Assembly: GCA_034769895.1 (NCBI GenBank)
Contig: CM068372.1
Span: forward strand, 237,112,343 to 237,176,342
DNA: 64,000 bases
Direction of reading: 5' to 3'
DNA from: Magicicada septendecula
Taxonomy: Eukaryota > Arthropoda > Insecta > Hemiptera > Cicadidae
Both the position numbers and the translations under genes were made by a program. Numbering within the stretch: position 1 is the stretch's first letter; the number at the start of each line of letters is the position of its first letter. Shown piece by piece: positions 37,378 through 48,192 of this stretch. Under the pieces are notes generated by a model that saw only the letters and a list, made by a program, of their open reading frames with translations, was not told where the DNA came from and made no database searches.

Positions 37378-38720
37378 GTAAAGTTAACCACAATAGTTCA
37401 GCTGAACAGATGGCAGTGTTACACAGATTTTGAGTAATGTCACACCAGAAGCAAGCTGGGAACGAACAGGCCTCAATGCAAGATGCAACCTACAAGTAAA
37501 TGTCCATTAAATGGGTTGCGCTAAGACATTTACCTCTTCCAGACTTCCAGGCAGAGGTAAACAGATATACTGTACCTGGTAAGCCAGGTGTTGTGTGCAA
37601 ATATACTGAATTGCACAACTCCTGTATTTTGAGTTTTTATTATTGACTTGTCCACTGCGTCAATGGATGACACAGTGCCAAGGTTATTTGATGAGAATGA
37701 GGGTTTAATGATGGCTGAAACAGATACTTAAGTGGACACCACTTAAAATGAAGACCTCAGAACAACGGTGTGCAAGAAAACATGGAAGCATGTGAACTGG
37801 AAGTGGGTGATGCCTGGATAGATACATGTTCGTATAAATCTCATTAAGAAGATCTGTTTATCTTAACATCTGATTTGAGTGTTCCTAGATTCTGTGCAGA
37901 CACTTCTGATTCCTAAAGTATAAACACTCTCAAAGTTTGTTTATATATTTATTTCATCTGCAGAAGCAGGAAGTAAAATTAAAGTGTAATAAACACACAC
38001 AACAGAAACATAATGTTTAAGGGTATAAGGGAAGAGGTTACTTACCTGAAGTCTGAAGGGAATAATATACAAACCACAACAGTTTACTAACAGACAATAC
38101 AAAATTAATCTATTTTAACATATTTTGGTTTTACAGACTTTCTAACAGAAAATTACTGATTTTTTAAAAAAATAACACTTATACACTGGATTTATCAGAA
38201 TATTCTTTTACATAATAAGGAACTGTATTAGTATTATACAAACATTTCTATATATTATATATAATTTATCTCGTTAAAATGCTTAATTAATCAAAACATA
38301 TGTATAGACATTTGCAAAGTAAATTCTGTTTCATAAGTTAACGCTGAATTACCCGACAGTCACACCAAATAAACAAATCATAAATAATAATATTAAATAA
38401 ACACTAAAAATGAAATAAAATTATAAATGTTTAGAAGTACTATCACCTTTACTGAGATCAAGCTGAACTTTGTACTCCTGATCAAATATATGAATCTTTG
38501 CTAAACATAAGCCACTTACTTCTATAGTTCTTATAATTACATGGATAAAGTGGTATACAAAAAATTGTTTCAAATGTTACCTGTTTAAAAATAATTTAGA
38601 TTTATGTTTATACTTAAATTAATATCTTAAATCTCTCTCTCTCTCTCTCTGATGCATTCACACAATTTATTATATTTATTCCAATTAAATAGAGTACATA
38701 ACCATACATTTTTTTAAAAT
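37378..38720. other. AT-rich flank of the LTR retrotransposon (copy B)
   Basis: Duplicate of 8246-9588, with a CT repeat at 38633-38650 and the 5' target-site copy AAAT at 38717-38720. Confidence 0.5.
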
Positions 38721-39975
38721 TGTAGCGGGTCAAATTTTGGGTGTTTTTATTTTCAACAGTATGGGATAATTATATTTTTATTTCTTTCATTTTGGTGCGG
38801 GCTTGTAAAAAGAAGTTGTGAAAATTACTGGGTAACAACATGTATTCCGTTATAATAGAGCGCATTGCAACGATATTTTCCATGCAACAGCACGATGTTG
38901 AGCAACAGTGAGACAAAAGCGATACGCAGGTGTTATTGTGTAAGCCGGCAAGCGAAGCATTTACCCCCTTCAAAATTCTCAGAAATCTGTAATTGTGTAA
39001 ACAGCACATAGACACAACTGTACCACCACAAATCTGAGTGACGCAGCCAGCCACAAAACCGGATGTCCTAGGACGAATAAAATTCCACAATGTGCTTTTT
39101 GAGCGGCAGGAAGTCATGGCTAAATCCGGTCTTTCCAATGACATCAGCAGAGCCAAGCCTAATATTAAGCTCTGGTCATCCACACATATCCGCTCCAGTC
39201 CATATATAAAGTGGTTACTTCCCAACAAATGCAGCCGGAGCGACGAAAGCGTAGTGGCAGTGAAACACTGATTCCCGGCAAAAAGTAAAAGGTACCTGTT
39301 ACATTACAAGTTCCAAAGGAAATACATTGCCCAGTTCGTCTCTGACTGTGTCGGCGCCGACACGCGAGCTCAATACGCTCGTAGAATATCGTTAATTTTC
39401 AATAATGAAAGTAAAGCAGTTCTTTTAAAAGCAGTGGTAGGATGGGAGGAGTGTAGAACACTAATATGTAAATTTGTAATTCCTTTTCGTCTTTTTCATA
39501 GACATCTTCAATCTACCGCGGGCTGGCCACGAGGTCACCGAAGTAAGCGTTATCGGTAGTGTTATAAAAAAATTATGTAGTCAATCTGGTAATTGGGGTT
39601 TGAAAACGGAATGTGAGTAGAGAGTGTGCAAAGCTGGGCTGTGTTTTTTGTTTATGTGTGTATAATTATGAAGTTGTAAAATTGTCCATTACAAAGTAAG
39701 CTATAGTCAGTAAGGTATAATAATTGCGTAACATGTCGCACAAAGATTTGTAATGTCAATAATTCAGATGAATTAAAGAAAAATCTAATTTCTCTTCCAC
39801 AAAATTGCGATTTAAAATTCTTTCAAAACCCTAGTTCGTTTTATGTGCTGTCATAGTTCGTCAAACGGAATGGGTGTACCTCCACTACGAGATCCGGCCA
39901 GATTATAGACTAAAGGTAAGTGGGAGATTGAAATGAAATAAAATATAAATATTAATTAAATTGTAAAAAGTTACA
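38721..39975 (+). repeat. 5' LTR of complete element (copy B)
   Basis: Same length as the copy at 9589-10843, with a TATA box at 39203-39210. I saw no differences from copy A, whereas it differs from its own 3' LTR at about five sites. Confidence 0.93.
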
Positions 39976-39977
39976 AT

Positions 39978-39995
39978 TGGTGCCGTGACCAGGAT
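39978..39995 (+). promoter_or_regulatory. Primer-binding site, tRNA-His type (copy B)
   Basis: Identical to the site at 10846-10863, two bases downstream of the 5' LTR of the complete element. Confidence 0.75.
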
Positions 39996-40147
39996 GTAAT
40001 ATAACAAAAAAGTTATTACAACGGCCTACATGTGACAGTACATTGAACGGAATACGGTCGTGAAAGCAAATTGATATTGTAATATCAGTTTTGAAAAAAG
40101 ACTAATCATTGGTAGTTGTTACGTAAGACAAAATAGATAAAGTAAAA

Positions 40148-41485
40148 ATGTCCGAGAATACAGAAAAAAGTAGTATAGCAAATTTAATTATGAGTGAAAG
40201 TGGCCTTGAGTCGCAATCGCTTGATGAAAGTGGTATGTTGAGGGGGGAGACGGGTACTGTTGCAGAAACAGTTATCGGCAGTAATGTAATAGTTCATTCC
40301 ACTCCGATTGCGTCTCAACCACAAGTAAGCGAAACAGATGCTGATTCGGGGATCCAGTTGACCCCCGTTTCAATTAATAAAAGTAAACAATCAGAGGAAA
40401 CAAATATGATGAGTATTATGCTCAGTCAATTCGAAAGAATGAATAATAATTTTGAGACCAAATTTAATGTAATGAATAGTCGTTTTGATGATAATGATAT
40501 AATTTTAAATAAGATGAAAAGTGATTTTAACTATAAATTAGACCAATTAACGAACGATTTTAATGAACAGAAAATAAAATGCGAACAGCAAAATATTCAA
40601 AACGAGATCAATTTTAAAGCAATTAAAGACCAGAATGTGCAGTTACAGCAAAATATAAATGTAAAATTTAGTGAGTTGATAAATAATATACAAGACAAGA
40701 ATGTATGTCTTGAAAATGCCGATGAAATGACAAGAAATAGTCTGAATAAAGTAGAATCAAGTACGAGTAATACAAACGAAAGTTGTAATGACAATGTTGT
40801 ATTAGGTAATGAATTAATAAATAATAATGATGTTGATAATAATGTCATTGAAAATATAATATCTGAGAGTACTAATGAAGTTGTAGAAAGTGATTATGAA
40901 ATGTTAATGTGTGTTAAGGAGTTAGAGAGAGAGTGGAGAGAGAGTTATATTACAGGTATGAAACAGGGGGTAAATTGTTTACGAGGTAGAATGGGGGGTG
41001 AAGGAAGACCTTCACATATATATTGTGTAGACAAGTGGGCTACAAATAATTGTTTTTTGAAGTTTTTTGTTTTTCCTGGAGAAGTCAGGAAAGATTTAAT
41101 TGAATTTATACCCTCTGTCTGTAATACTCTTGAGAGTGTGATTTGGGGTTATGAAGAGAGAGATGTAAACAGAGAACTGTATGTTTGTAAAGAAACAGAA
41201 ATATATAACTTAAATAGAAAGTATGATGAATGGAAGGAAAGTTTAGAAGTATATGTGAATGATAACGATTACAACGATTTAATAAAAAAGATTAACCCAA
41301 TAGTTAATGAATTTAACGACGGAGACTTAACAAAAATACCTAATGTAGACTGGTTTAACGAGTATTTGAAGAAGTTGATTGAAGTTAGTTTTTCTGGTTA
41401 CAACACACAAAACAGTCATTTGTGTGCTGATAAAATTGAACGATGTTATGTAGAACCAAGGTTGATTTGGAACGATGGAGGTTAA
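40148..41485 (+). CDS. Gag-like protein of LTR retrotransposon (copy B)
   Basis: Identical 445-residue protein to that at 11016-12353, here inside the structurally complete element. The intact frame, despite LTRs that have begun to diverge, is consistent with a recently active element. Its N-terminal two fifths are low-complexity and coiled-coil-like; the C-terminal part is the best region for a remote-homology search. No -1 frameshift continuation into a pol frame can be found downstream. Confidence 0.72.
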   Translation: MSENTEKSSIANLIMSESGLESQSLDESGMLRGETGTVAETVIGSNVIVHSTPIASQPQVSETDADSGIQLTPVSINKSKQSEETNMMSIMLSQFERMNNNFETKFNVMNSRFDDNDIILNKMKSDFNYKLDQLTNDFNEQKIKCEQQNIQNEINFKAIKDQNVQLQQNINVKFSELINNIQDKNVCLENADEMTRNSLNKVESSTSNTNESCNDNVVLGNELINNNDVDNNVIENIISESTNEVVESDYEMLMCVKELEREWRESYITGMKQGVNCLRGRMGGEGRPSHIYCVDKWATNNCFLKFFVFPGEVRKDLIEFIPSVCNTLESVIWGYEERDVNRELYVCKETEIYNLNRKYDEWKESLEVYVNDNDYNDLIKKINPIVNEFNDGDLTKIPNVDWFNEYLKKLIEVSFSGYNTQNSHLCADKIERCYVEPRLIWNDGG

Positions 41486-42506
41486 ACTATTAAAACAATA
41501 AAAGACAGTATAAATATTTTGTTTTAATGGTTCTGACATGGCAAATCTGGACAAATGAAGTGCGGAAAAACTGAACAATAAATAAGAGTTTGTAAATAAA
41601 ATATAGTGAATTCATATGTGTGTATGTAAGATGATTGTTGTTATTGAAATATTTGCAAGTAAATAAATATCAGAATTAATTTTGAAAACAGTAAGTGACT
41701 AATGGTGATTGTTTCGATAACTGTATAATTTATATTGTCAGTCATTAATTAAATTAAACCAATTTGATATGCTTAAATATTTTGATTGCTTATTTCAATG
41801 CTAATTAATTAATTTTTTAATGAATTTATTTTATTTTACGAGATGGAAAGGTGGCAATGAATGACGAATTGTTTAATTTAAATTAATTTTGTGTAAAATG
41901 TTTCAGAAATGGTAGTGATTACGTTTTGTGTGTATAGAGGAATTGTAAGTAGAAAAAATTGTATAATCATGTATAATAAAAGCTGTTTACAGGTGTGATT
42001 GAGGTGTTAATGCAATAGTGAGATTTAATGCAATCATTGTGTTTAATAAAAATAATAATTAAAAAATTTTTTTTAATAAATGAAAAATGATAAATAATGA
42101 TTATCAATAATAAATTTTGAAAATTCCAAGAAAGTTAAACGGTAAAAGGTTATGAATGGGTTAAATGAGTGTTGATGCAAATATTATATGCTAATGTATA
42201 TACAAATTTTAATTAGTTGTCAATTGTAATTAGTTATTATGTGGCTATTGAGGGGGTGGCCTGTGCTCTCACAAGTAGCGAAATGGGTTGGGGGTAGCAG
42301 TGAGTGTTACCTCCATTGGAGGCCAAACTGGCGATAAATGTGCGGCACACCTTATCCGTGTAGATAAAAAATTTTACACACAATATTAAATAACGTGTCG
42401 CACATAAGAGTATTGATGAAACAGGCAGTGAAATTAAAGTTAGATTTCCTCGACTTTTCGGGCGGTTACTGCCTTACCAGCACTAACCGTGGTTTTGGCT
42501 AGCGGC

Positions 42507-42542
42507 CAGCTATGGTCATACCAAGTCCCTTGACCATAGCTG
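42507..42542 (+). repeat. Perfect 12-bp hairpin in LTR element internal region (copy B)
   Basis: Second copy of the hairpin at 13375-13410, unchanged. Confidence 0.85.
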
Positions 42543-44119
42543 ACTTGAAATTGGTATAAATTTGAAATTTAATGGGGGGACAATTAGAGGAAATCTCCGG
42601 AACTAGGGAACAGCGGCTGCCACTCTGTTCGAGGAGGAACAGCAGAGCCAGGTGGCAGATCCGTTTTAAGGGTGCATGATTATTAACAAGAACATGATGA
42701 TGTTCACTAACTTTAAAACTTAATAGCGGAAGCAGAGACACGGAGAGGTAAAACCCTACTCCAAAATATACAGTCTCTGTGGAAGCGAAAGGGCGAGACA
42801 GTCCTCCATAATCTGAAATAGTCTGTGTGGCTGGGAGGTGACGTAAAGGAGTCACGAATTTAAAATTTTATGACGTAAAAGTTTTGCTTATTCAAAGTTT
42901 AATTCAATCAAAAAATGCTTGTGCTCTGTCCACATAATTATATGCTCAGACTCGTAAATTAAGGTGTTCATGCTATAATTTTAAGTGTATTATTTTATTG
43001 TTGTCTATTAGATAAGCATTGATAAGTATATGTAATTTTATTATGTGTGTATTTGTTTAAGTAAATAAGTAAATCGTCTGGCAGGTTAATATAAGCATCA
43101 AAATCAGAGAAATGGGAAACAATGAGGTGAGAAGGGAGAATGAATAAAAATAAATATGTATATTCCATGTAATTTGTTCAATTTTGAGATGTGTTTTTAT
43201 TATGTTAGGATATCAGCTGATCAGCAATAACGTCACTGGTATATTGGTTTGTAAATGTTACAAGTAATTAATGTTTAACGTATTACAGATATTTTGAAGT
43301 AAAGATAAAAAGAATATGAGAAATAAAATGACAGTAATTTATGCCAATTAATAAAAGATAATTCATGGGTAATAAATGTTTTATGGGACATGTAGACCTG
43401 TCCAAATTGAATGAAAAGTTGAATTTGAAATGATAGAGATGTAATGTTGTTTTTGAGTTAATGTAATGTAACAGAGTTGGTGAAGTATTAATGTTGACAC
43501 AGTGGTAATGGAGACTTTATGCAGATTTTGAGTGACATATTGTTGTTTTTATAGTTAATGAGGTTATTTTGTGTATTTGTAGCGAGGTAATGAGATTGAG
43601 ATTTTTGGGGATGGCAATTTTGTATTAGAGGGTAGTGTAATGTAGGAGTCCGCAACAAAGGTTGGGACGGGATAGGGATAGATTTTTGTGGGGAAGGGGC
43701 CGCCTTAGGTAGAATCCGGGCCGCCAAATAAGGAAATTGAGTTTTTTGGGGGCGGGGAAACACGTATCCTATATACAAAGGGTTAGAGAGTATTTTATAT
43801 GTGGAGAAAGTGGCAAATTGTGTTAAATGATAAGTTGGGGTTTAGAGTGTACTGATTAGTAGATATTTTGGTAGAGATGGGTGTCATGGGAGTTGAAGTT
43901 GATTAATATTAGAGCCATAGGGAGAGGTAAAGATTATATATGTATAGAGATCTAATACAGTAAACGAGAATAAATAATTTACATCACCCACAGTAGATTA
44001 AAGTAAGATTGTTGAAAAGAAAGAGAGGAATTTATAATCAAGATTATACAATTGTTTATTTTTTTTTTCAACCAGTGACAGAAGTCTGATAAAATTTAAA
44101 AATAATGTAAAGCCAAGAA

Positions 44120-44249
44120 TTGTTTATTTTAAATAATTTAAATGCCAATTTGATGATCATTTGTAATAATATTTTGTTTGTTTTAAATAATTTAAATGCT
44201 AACTTGATTATTATATTAATATGTTGTTTATTTTAAATATTGTATTTTA
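44120..44249 (+). repeat. Imperfect AT-rich tandem repeat (copy B)
   Basis: Duplicate of 14988-15117, with T for C at 44200. Confidence 0.7.
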
Positions 44250-45182
44250 TTATGTTTTGTATTTCAAGTTAGGATATTACAGATGTTCAATGTGTTTTCA
44301 GACCTTATATATAACATATGTAGGTCAAGGGTTTTGGACTTGACCTAGTTTCGATCAGCTGATGAGGTCATACACCTACTAAGCTTGTATAGTAGGAGTC
44401 CAATTTTAATCTGTTTGTTTGATTAGTTCAAACCAATATTTGAATAATTTTAATAAATATGTTATTTAATAAATAAATTTAATAAAATTTTGTAACGAAT
44501 AAATTTAAATTTTTCTGAATTGTAAAATTTTTGAAAATTTAATTTTTTATTGAAAAAAAAAAAGAAAACTTGATTTTTCGCCTGCCAGCGAATGGATATT
44601 GTAGATGATGATTTTTTTATTATGTGTGCATTAACCATGTTTCTTTTATTGTATTGCAGTAGATTGGTAGATTATAAGTGATTCTCCTGTTAGAATAAGG
44701 ATGTGTTTATATTATTAGAAATGTCTAGGTTAAGTCGCTTGAAACAAAAATTAGAAAAAAGAGGAAGAGAATTTTTTGATAAAAGATTATTTTTTTTTGA
44801 GTTTTGAATTTTTTAAATTTTTAGTAAATTTTAAAAGAAATTTTATTTTTTTATGTGTTATGGTAACATGTAATGTTAGTATGTGTGAGCCCAGTATTTG
44901 CTAAAGGCAGCCCAGCTTGCAAAAAGGGGATCCATATCGGCGGAGGAGCTGGGATAATTTTAGCCAGGGATTGAGGATTTTGGGGGGTAGCATGTTAAAA
45001 GGCGAGGCGCGCTGTGGTGCGAGTCTGTTCGATTTCTCGGTGTTGGGATCTCTAACGGAGAAGTCCAGTGATCTCGTTCAGATGAGTCCATGGTCGCTGA
45101 GCAAGGGGGGTCGTGTACCCGAGAGACTAAGAATCAGGGGGTTGTTGGCACCAGTTCCTCACCGGTCCTCTTCGGGGTTTAT

Positions 45183-45223
45183 CGATGAGATTTCTTCTGT
45201 CGTGGACAGCAGAATTCTCATCG
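45183..45223 (+). repeat. Inverted repeat just before the polypurine tract
   Basis: CGATGAGATTTCT (45183-45195) pairs with AGAATTCTCATCG (45211-45223) at 12 of 13 positions, with a 15-base loop. It abuts the polypurine tract. Confidence 0.8.
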
Positions 45224-45232
45224 AGGGGGTAT
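45223..45232 (+). promoter_or_regulatory. Polypurine tract of LTR retrotransposon
   Basis: GAGGGGGTAT immediately precedes the 3' LTR TG, the expected site for priming plus-strand DNA synthesis. Confidence 0.8.
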
Positions 45233-46487
45233 TGTAGCGGGTCAAATTTTGGGTGTTTTTATTTTCAACAGTATGGGATAATTATATTTTTATTTCTTTC
45301 ATTTTGGTGCGGGCTTGTAAAAAGAAGTTGTGAAAATTACTGGGTAACAACATGTATTCCGTTATAATAGAACGCATTGCAACGATATTTTCCATGCAAC
45401 AGCACGATGTTGAGCAACAGTGAGACAAAAGCGATACGCAGGTGTTATTGTGTAAGCCGGCAAGCGAAGCATTTACCCCCTTCAAAATTCTCAGAAATCT
45501 GTAATTGTGTAAACAGCACATAGACACAACTGTACCACCACAAATCTGAGTGACGCAGCCAGCCACAAAACCGGATGTCCTAGGACGAATAAAATTCCAC
45601 AATGTGCTTTTTGAGCGGCAGGAAGTCATGGCTAAATCCGGTCTTTCCAATGACATCAGCAGAGCCAAGCCTAATATTAAGCTCTGGTCATCCACACATA
45701 TCCGCTCCAGTCCATATATAAAGTGGTTACTTCCCAACAAATGCAGCCGGAGCGACGAAAGCGTAGTGGCAGTGAAACACTGATTCCCGGCAAAAAGTAA
45801 AAGGTACCTGTTACATTACAAGTTCCAAAGGAAACACATTGCCCAGTTCGTCTCTGACTGTGTCGGCGCCGACACGCGAGCTCAATACGCTCGTAGAATA
45901 TCGTTAATTTTCAATAATGAAAGTAAAGCAGTTCTTTTAAAAGCAGTGGTAGGATGGGAGGAGTGTAGAACACTAATATGTAAATTTGTAATTCCTTTTC
46001 GTCTTTTTCATAGACATCTTCAATCTACCGCGGGCTGGCCACGAGGTCACCGAAGTAAGCGTTATCGGTAGTGTTATAAAAAAATTATGTAGTCAATCTG
46101 GTAATTGGGGTTTGAAAACAGAATGTGAGTAGAGAGTGTGCAAAGCTGGGCTGTGTTTTTTGTTTATGTGTGTATAATTATGAAGTTGTAAAATTGTCCA
46201 TTACAAGGTAAGCTATAGTCAGTAAGGTATAATAATTGCGTAACATGTCGCACAAAGATTTGTAATGTCAATAATTCAGATGAATTAAAGAAAAATCTAA
46301 TTTCTCTTCCACAAAATTGCGATTTAAAATTCTTTCAAAACCCTAGTTCGTTTTATGTGCTGTCATAGTTCGTCAAATGGAATGGGTGTACCTCCACTAC
46401 GAGATCCGGCCAGATTATAGACTAAAGGTAAGTGGGAGATTGAAATGAAATAAAATATAAATATTAATTAAATTGTAAAAAGTTACA
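45233..46487 (+). repeat. 3' LTR of complete element
   Basis: Same 1255-bp length as the 5' LTR. Differences seen include A at 45372, and changes corresponding to copy A positions near 10191, 10476, 10565 and 10735. The TATA box is at 45715-45722 and AATAAA at about 46449-46454. It is followed by the target duplication AAAT and unrelated flanking DNA. Confidence 0.93.
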
Positions 46488-46491
46488 AAAT
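46488..46491. other. 3' target-site duplication AAAT
   Basis: AAAT directly follows the 3' LTR and matches AAAT at 38717-38720 directly before the 5' LTR. AT-rich flanks make a chance match possible, but the position is exact. Confidence 0.75.
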
Positions 46492-47756
46492 CTTATGCCA
46501 ACAGATGGAAAATGGGGTTTTCACAGATAGTTACAGATATTTTGTCAATAAAATTAAAGTATGTTACAAGCAGTTTAACATTTCTGATTTATATCTACCA
46601 TTTTGTTGTACTTCACATTAAAAAAAATATTCATAACAGAACAATACAACAAATTAACTCCATGAACTACTTAGACCTTTTAATAGATGCTCATAATTCC
46701 AACAAGTAAATTTCAAGTATATCAACTAGACAGCAACCTGACTTAATGCACATCTTAACTTTCAATAAATTTCACAAAAATTCAGTATACCATGGTCTTT
46801 GTATGACACATACAAATCACATTTACTAGACCCAGTACAGCGCATTACAATTAATAATTGAAGTGACTGTACATGTCTTGAAGTCATGTTGTATATAGTT
46901 ATCCAGCAAGGTCGCTAATTTACTTTGACTCACCATGTGTTCTTACAAAAGTTGATCATACATTAGTAGACATACAAATATGTTTAAATCATAGAGCATA
47001 TAGTGTTTAGAAATGATCTCAATCTTTAATGACAAGTAGTTTGAAAGGATGAGCAATGTCTTACATATTATAAACAAATTCTTTTCTCAGTGCTCTTATC
47101 ACATTTGCCCTTAAACAATTATTTCAGGTAATACTAGAAACAACCTTACATTTTATACCACTAATTTTTATGTTTTTATGGATATTTTTAAAATTTGGTT
47201 TAAAAATAATATTAACAAATTCACTTATTCCACATCAGCTACAGTTTTGGAAAAATAATTAATCTAGGAATTTTAGGTCTTAACTTTCTTCCTAGACAAA
47301 ACGGGGATTCTAAATAACATGACGGCTGAAGTAATATATATATTTTTTAAATGTATTCCAAAATACATTTATAAACTATGTAATATTAAAAGCATGCAAG
47401 TTTACACATTATAAATCTCTTCTGAGATAACATTAGGACAACAAAATTAGTCAGAAAATTTTCATTTTAACTATGCAAAAAGCGTGTTCTTTATGTCATT
47501 TCTTGTTTCTAGTTTTTTCTTAACAACTGGAGTGTAAAAAGATTTTGTAAAACTTATTTCTACAAATATCTCTGTAAACTGAAAAAATGTAATATATGAA
47601 ATAGTGAAACTAGATGCTGAAACATAGCCTATCTAAATTGAAATCATCTGGTAAGTGGTAAAAGCAACAGACAAAAAGTGAAAGATTTTGTTCTTAATTG
47701 AGTTTAGTTATAAACAAACGAGACATAGTGTGCATTATGAATTAAAACTAATAAGA
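46492..47756. other. AT-rich DNA, no gene seen
   Basis: Unique in this window. Only short frames without recognisable motifs. Confidence 0.5.
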
Positions 47757-48192
47757 ATTTAACAGAAAGGTTAGGTCGGGCAATTACCATCATTATAATT
47801 TATCACACAATTCAAACCACTAACCAATCTGTTGTTTAATGAAGAAATTTGTGTTAGTGGTTGAAATCACAATCAGAATGATCACAGTTGCACACTTATT
47901 CCGATCTGACGATGGGCTGTGAGGCTTGAAAGCGCTAATCGGGATAATTTTTATAAAGTGGTGTGCAACTGTGATCATTCTGAATCTGTTGTTGTCTTCA
48001 GGTGTAAGTTAACACAGTAAATTAAGTACAAACTCACGTCCACTGTAAGTTTGTATTAAGACTCAAGTTTGTATTTAATTTACTAGGTTAACTTATACCT
48101 GAAGGTGACTACAGATTGTTTAGTGGTCAAAATGTTGTGTGTTAAATTATAACGATGGTAACTGTCCGACACAACCCTTCTGTTAATATTCA
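47757..48192. repeat. Compound foldback element with nested hairpins
   Basis: Outer arms at about 47757-47835 and 48107-48192 are imperfect inverted repeats; shared blocks include ATTACCATC and CCACTAA-CAATCTGT. Between them lie two separate hairpins. Hairpin A has perfect 23-bp arms (47873-47895 and 47961-47983). Hairpin B has 39-base arms (47996-48034 and 48066-48104) with a few mismatches. This cruciform-like plan suggests a foldback transposon or a remnant of a Penelope-like or other ribozyme-bearing retroelement. Confidence 0.85.
47896..47947 (+). ncRNA. Candidate hammerhead ribozyme-like core
   Basis: Inside hairpin A. Stem I is TTATTCCGAT (47896-47905) with ATCGGGATAA (47938-47947), nine pairs plus one wobble. 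The core reads CTGACGA (47906-47912), matching CUGANGA. A stem-II hairpin of weak pairs closes around GTGA, then comes GAAA (47928-47931), a two-base-pair GCGC stem III and CTA, an allowed NUH cleavage triplet after 47937. Against it: an extra unpaired T (47913) between the core and stem II, and two G-U pairs in stem II. Activity is uncertain. Confidence 0.45.

Larger units (their letters stand above)
15749..44880. repeat. Inferred complete 29.1-kb tandem duplication unit (unit 2)
   Basis: Inference. If 15748/15749 is the head-to-tail junction, the second unit starts at 15749 inside a Tigger transposon and ends at 44880 inside the LTR retrotransposon, and the first unit starts about 13.4 kb left of the window. 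This explains why homology begins at base 1 without a visible edge and why two unrelated transposons are cut at the same point. It predicts that the sequence just left of the window matches 15749-29131. Confidence 0.65.
29132..44880. repeat. Right copy of large direct duplication
   Basis: Direct copy of 1-15748, offset by 29131 bases up to 34023 and by 29132 after the one-base insertion at 34024. At 44880 this copy continues naturally into the 3' end of the LTR retrotransposon, including its 3' LTR and matching target-site duplication. This side therefore keeps the ancestral arrangement, and the abrupt end of the left copy is the derived breakpoint. Confidence 0.97.
41486..44880 (+). other. 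Non-coding internal region of LTR element (copy B)
   Basis: Duplicate of 12354-15748, with substitutions at 41961, 42823, 44200 and 44738. No pol, and the same C-poor sense strand. Confidence 0.8.
44881..45232 (+). other. 3' internal tail of LTR retrotransposon
   Basis: Present only in the right-hand copy. It is much more GC-rich than the preceding 3.4 kb. A 106-codon frame (44917-45237) runs into the LTR and has no recognisable features, so I do not call it a gene. The segment ends with a hairpin and the polypurine tract. Confidence 0.8.
38721..46487 (+). mobile_element. Complete non-autonomous LTR retrotransposon, 7767 bp
   Basis: Two LTRs of 1255 bp (38721-39975 and 45233-46487), each starting TG and ending CA, differ at only about five positions. 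The 4-bp target duplication AAAT flanks the element (38717-38720 and 46488-46491). The internal region holds a primer-binding site, one gag-like ORF and a polypurine tract directly before the 3' LTR. No protease, reverse transcriptase, RNase H, integrase or envelope is recognisable in its 5257 internal bases, about 3.7 kb of which carry no plausible ORF. Lineage is not certain; a 4-bp duplication and the LTR ends are compatible with Gypsy or BEL/Pao. It would depend on proteins from a related complete element. Confidence 0.93.

Noticed and set aside
44917..45237. 106-codon frame at the 3' end of the LTR element
   Set aside because: It runs through the polypurine tract into the LTR and has no recognisable domain; GC-rich composition alone explains an open frame.
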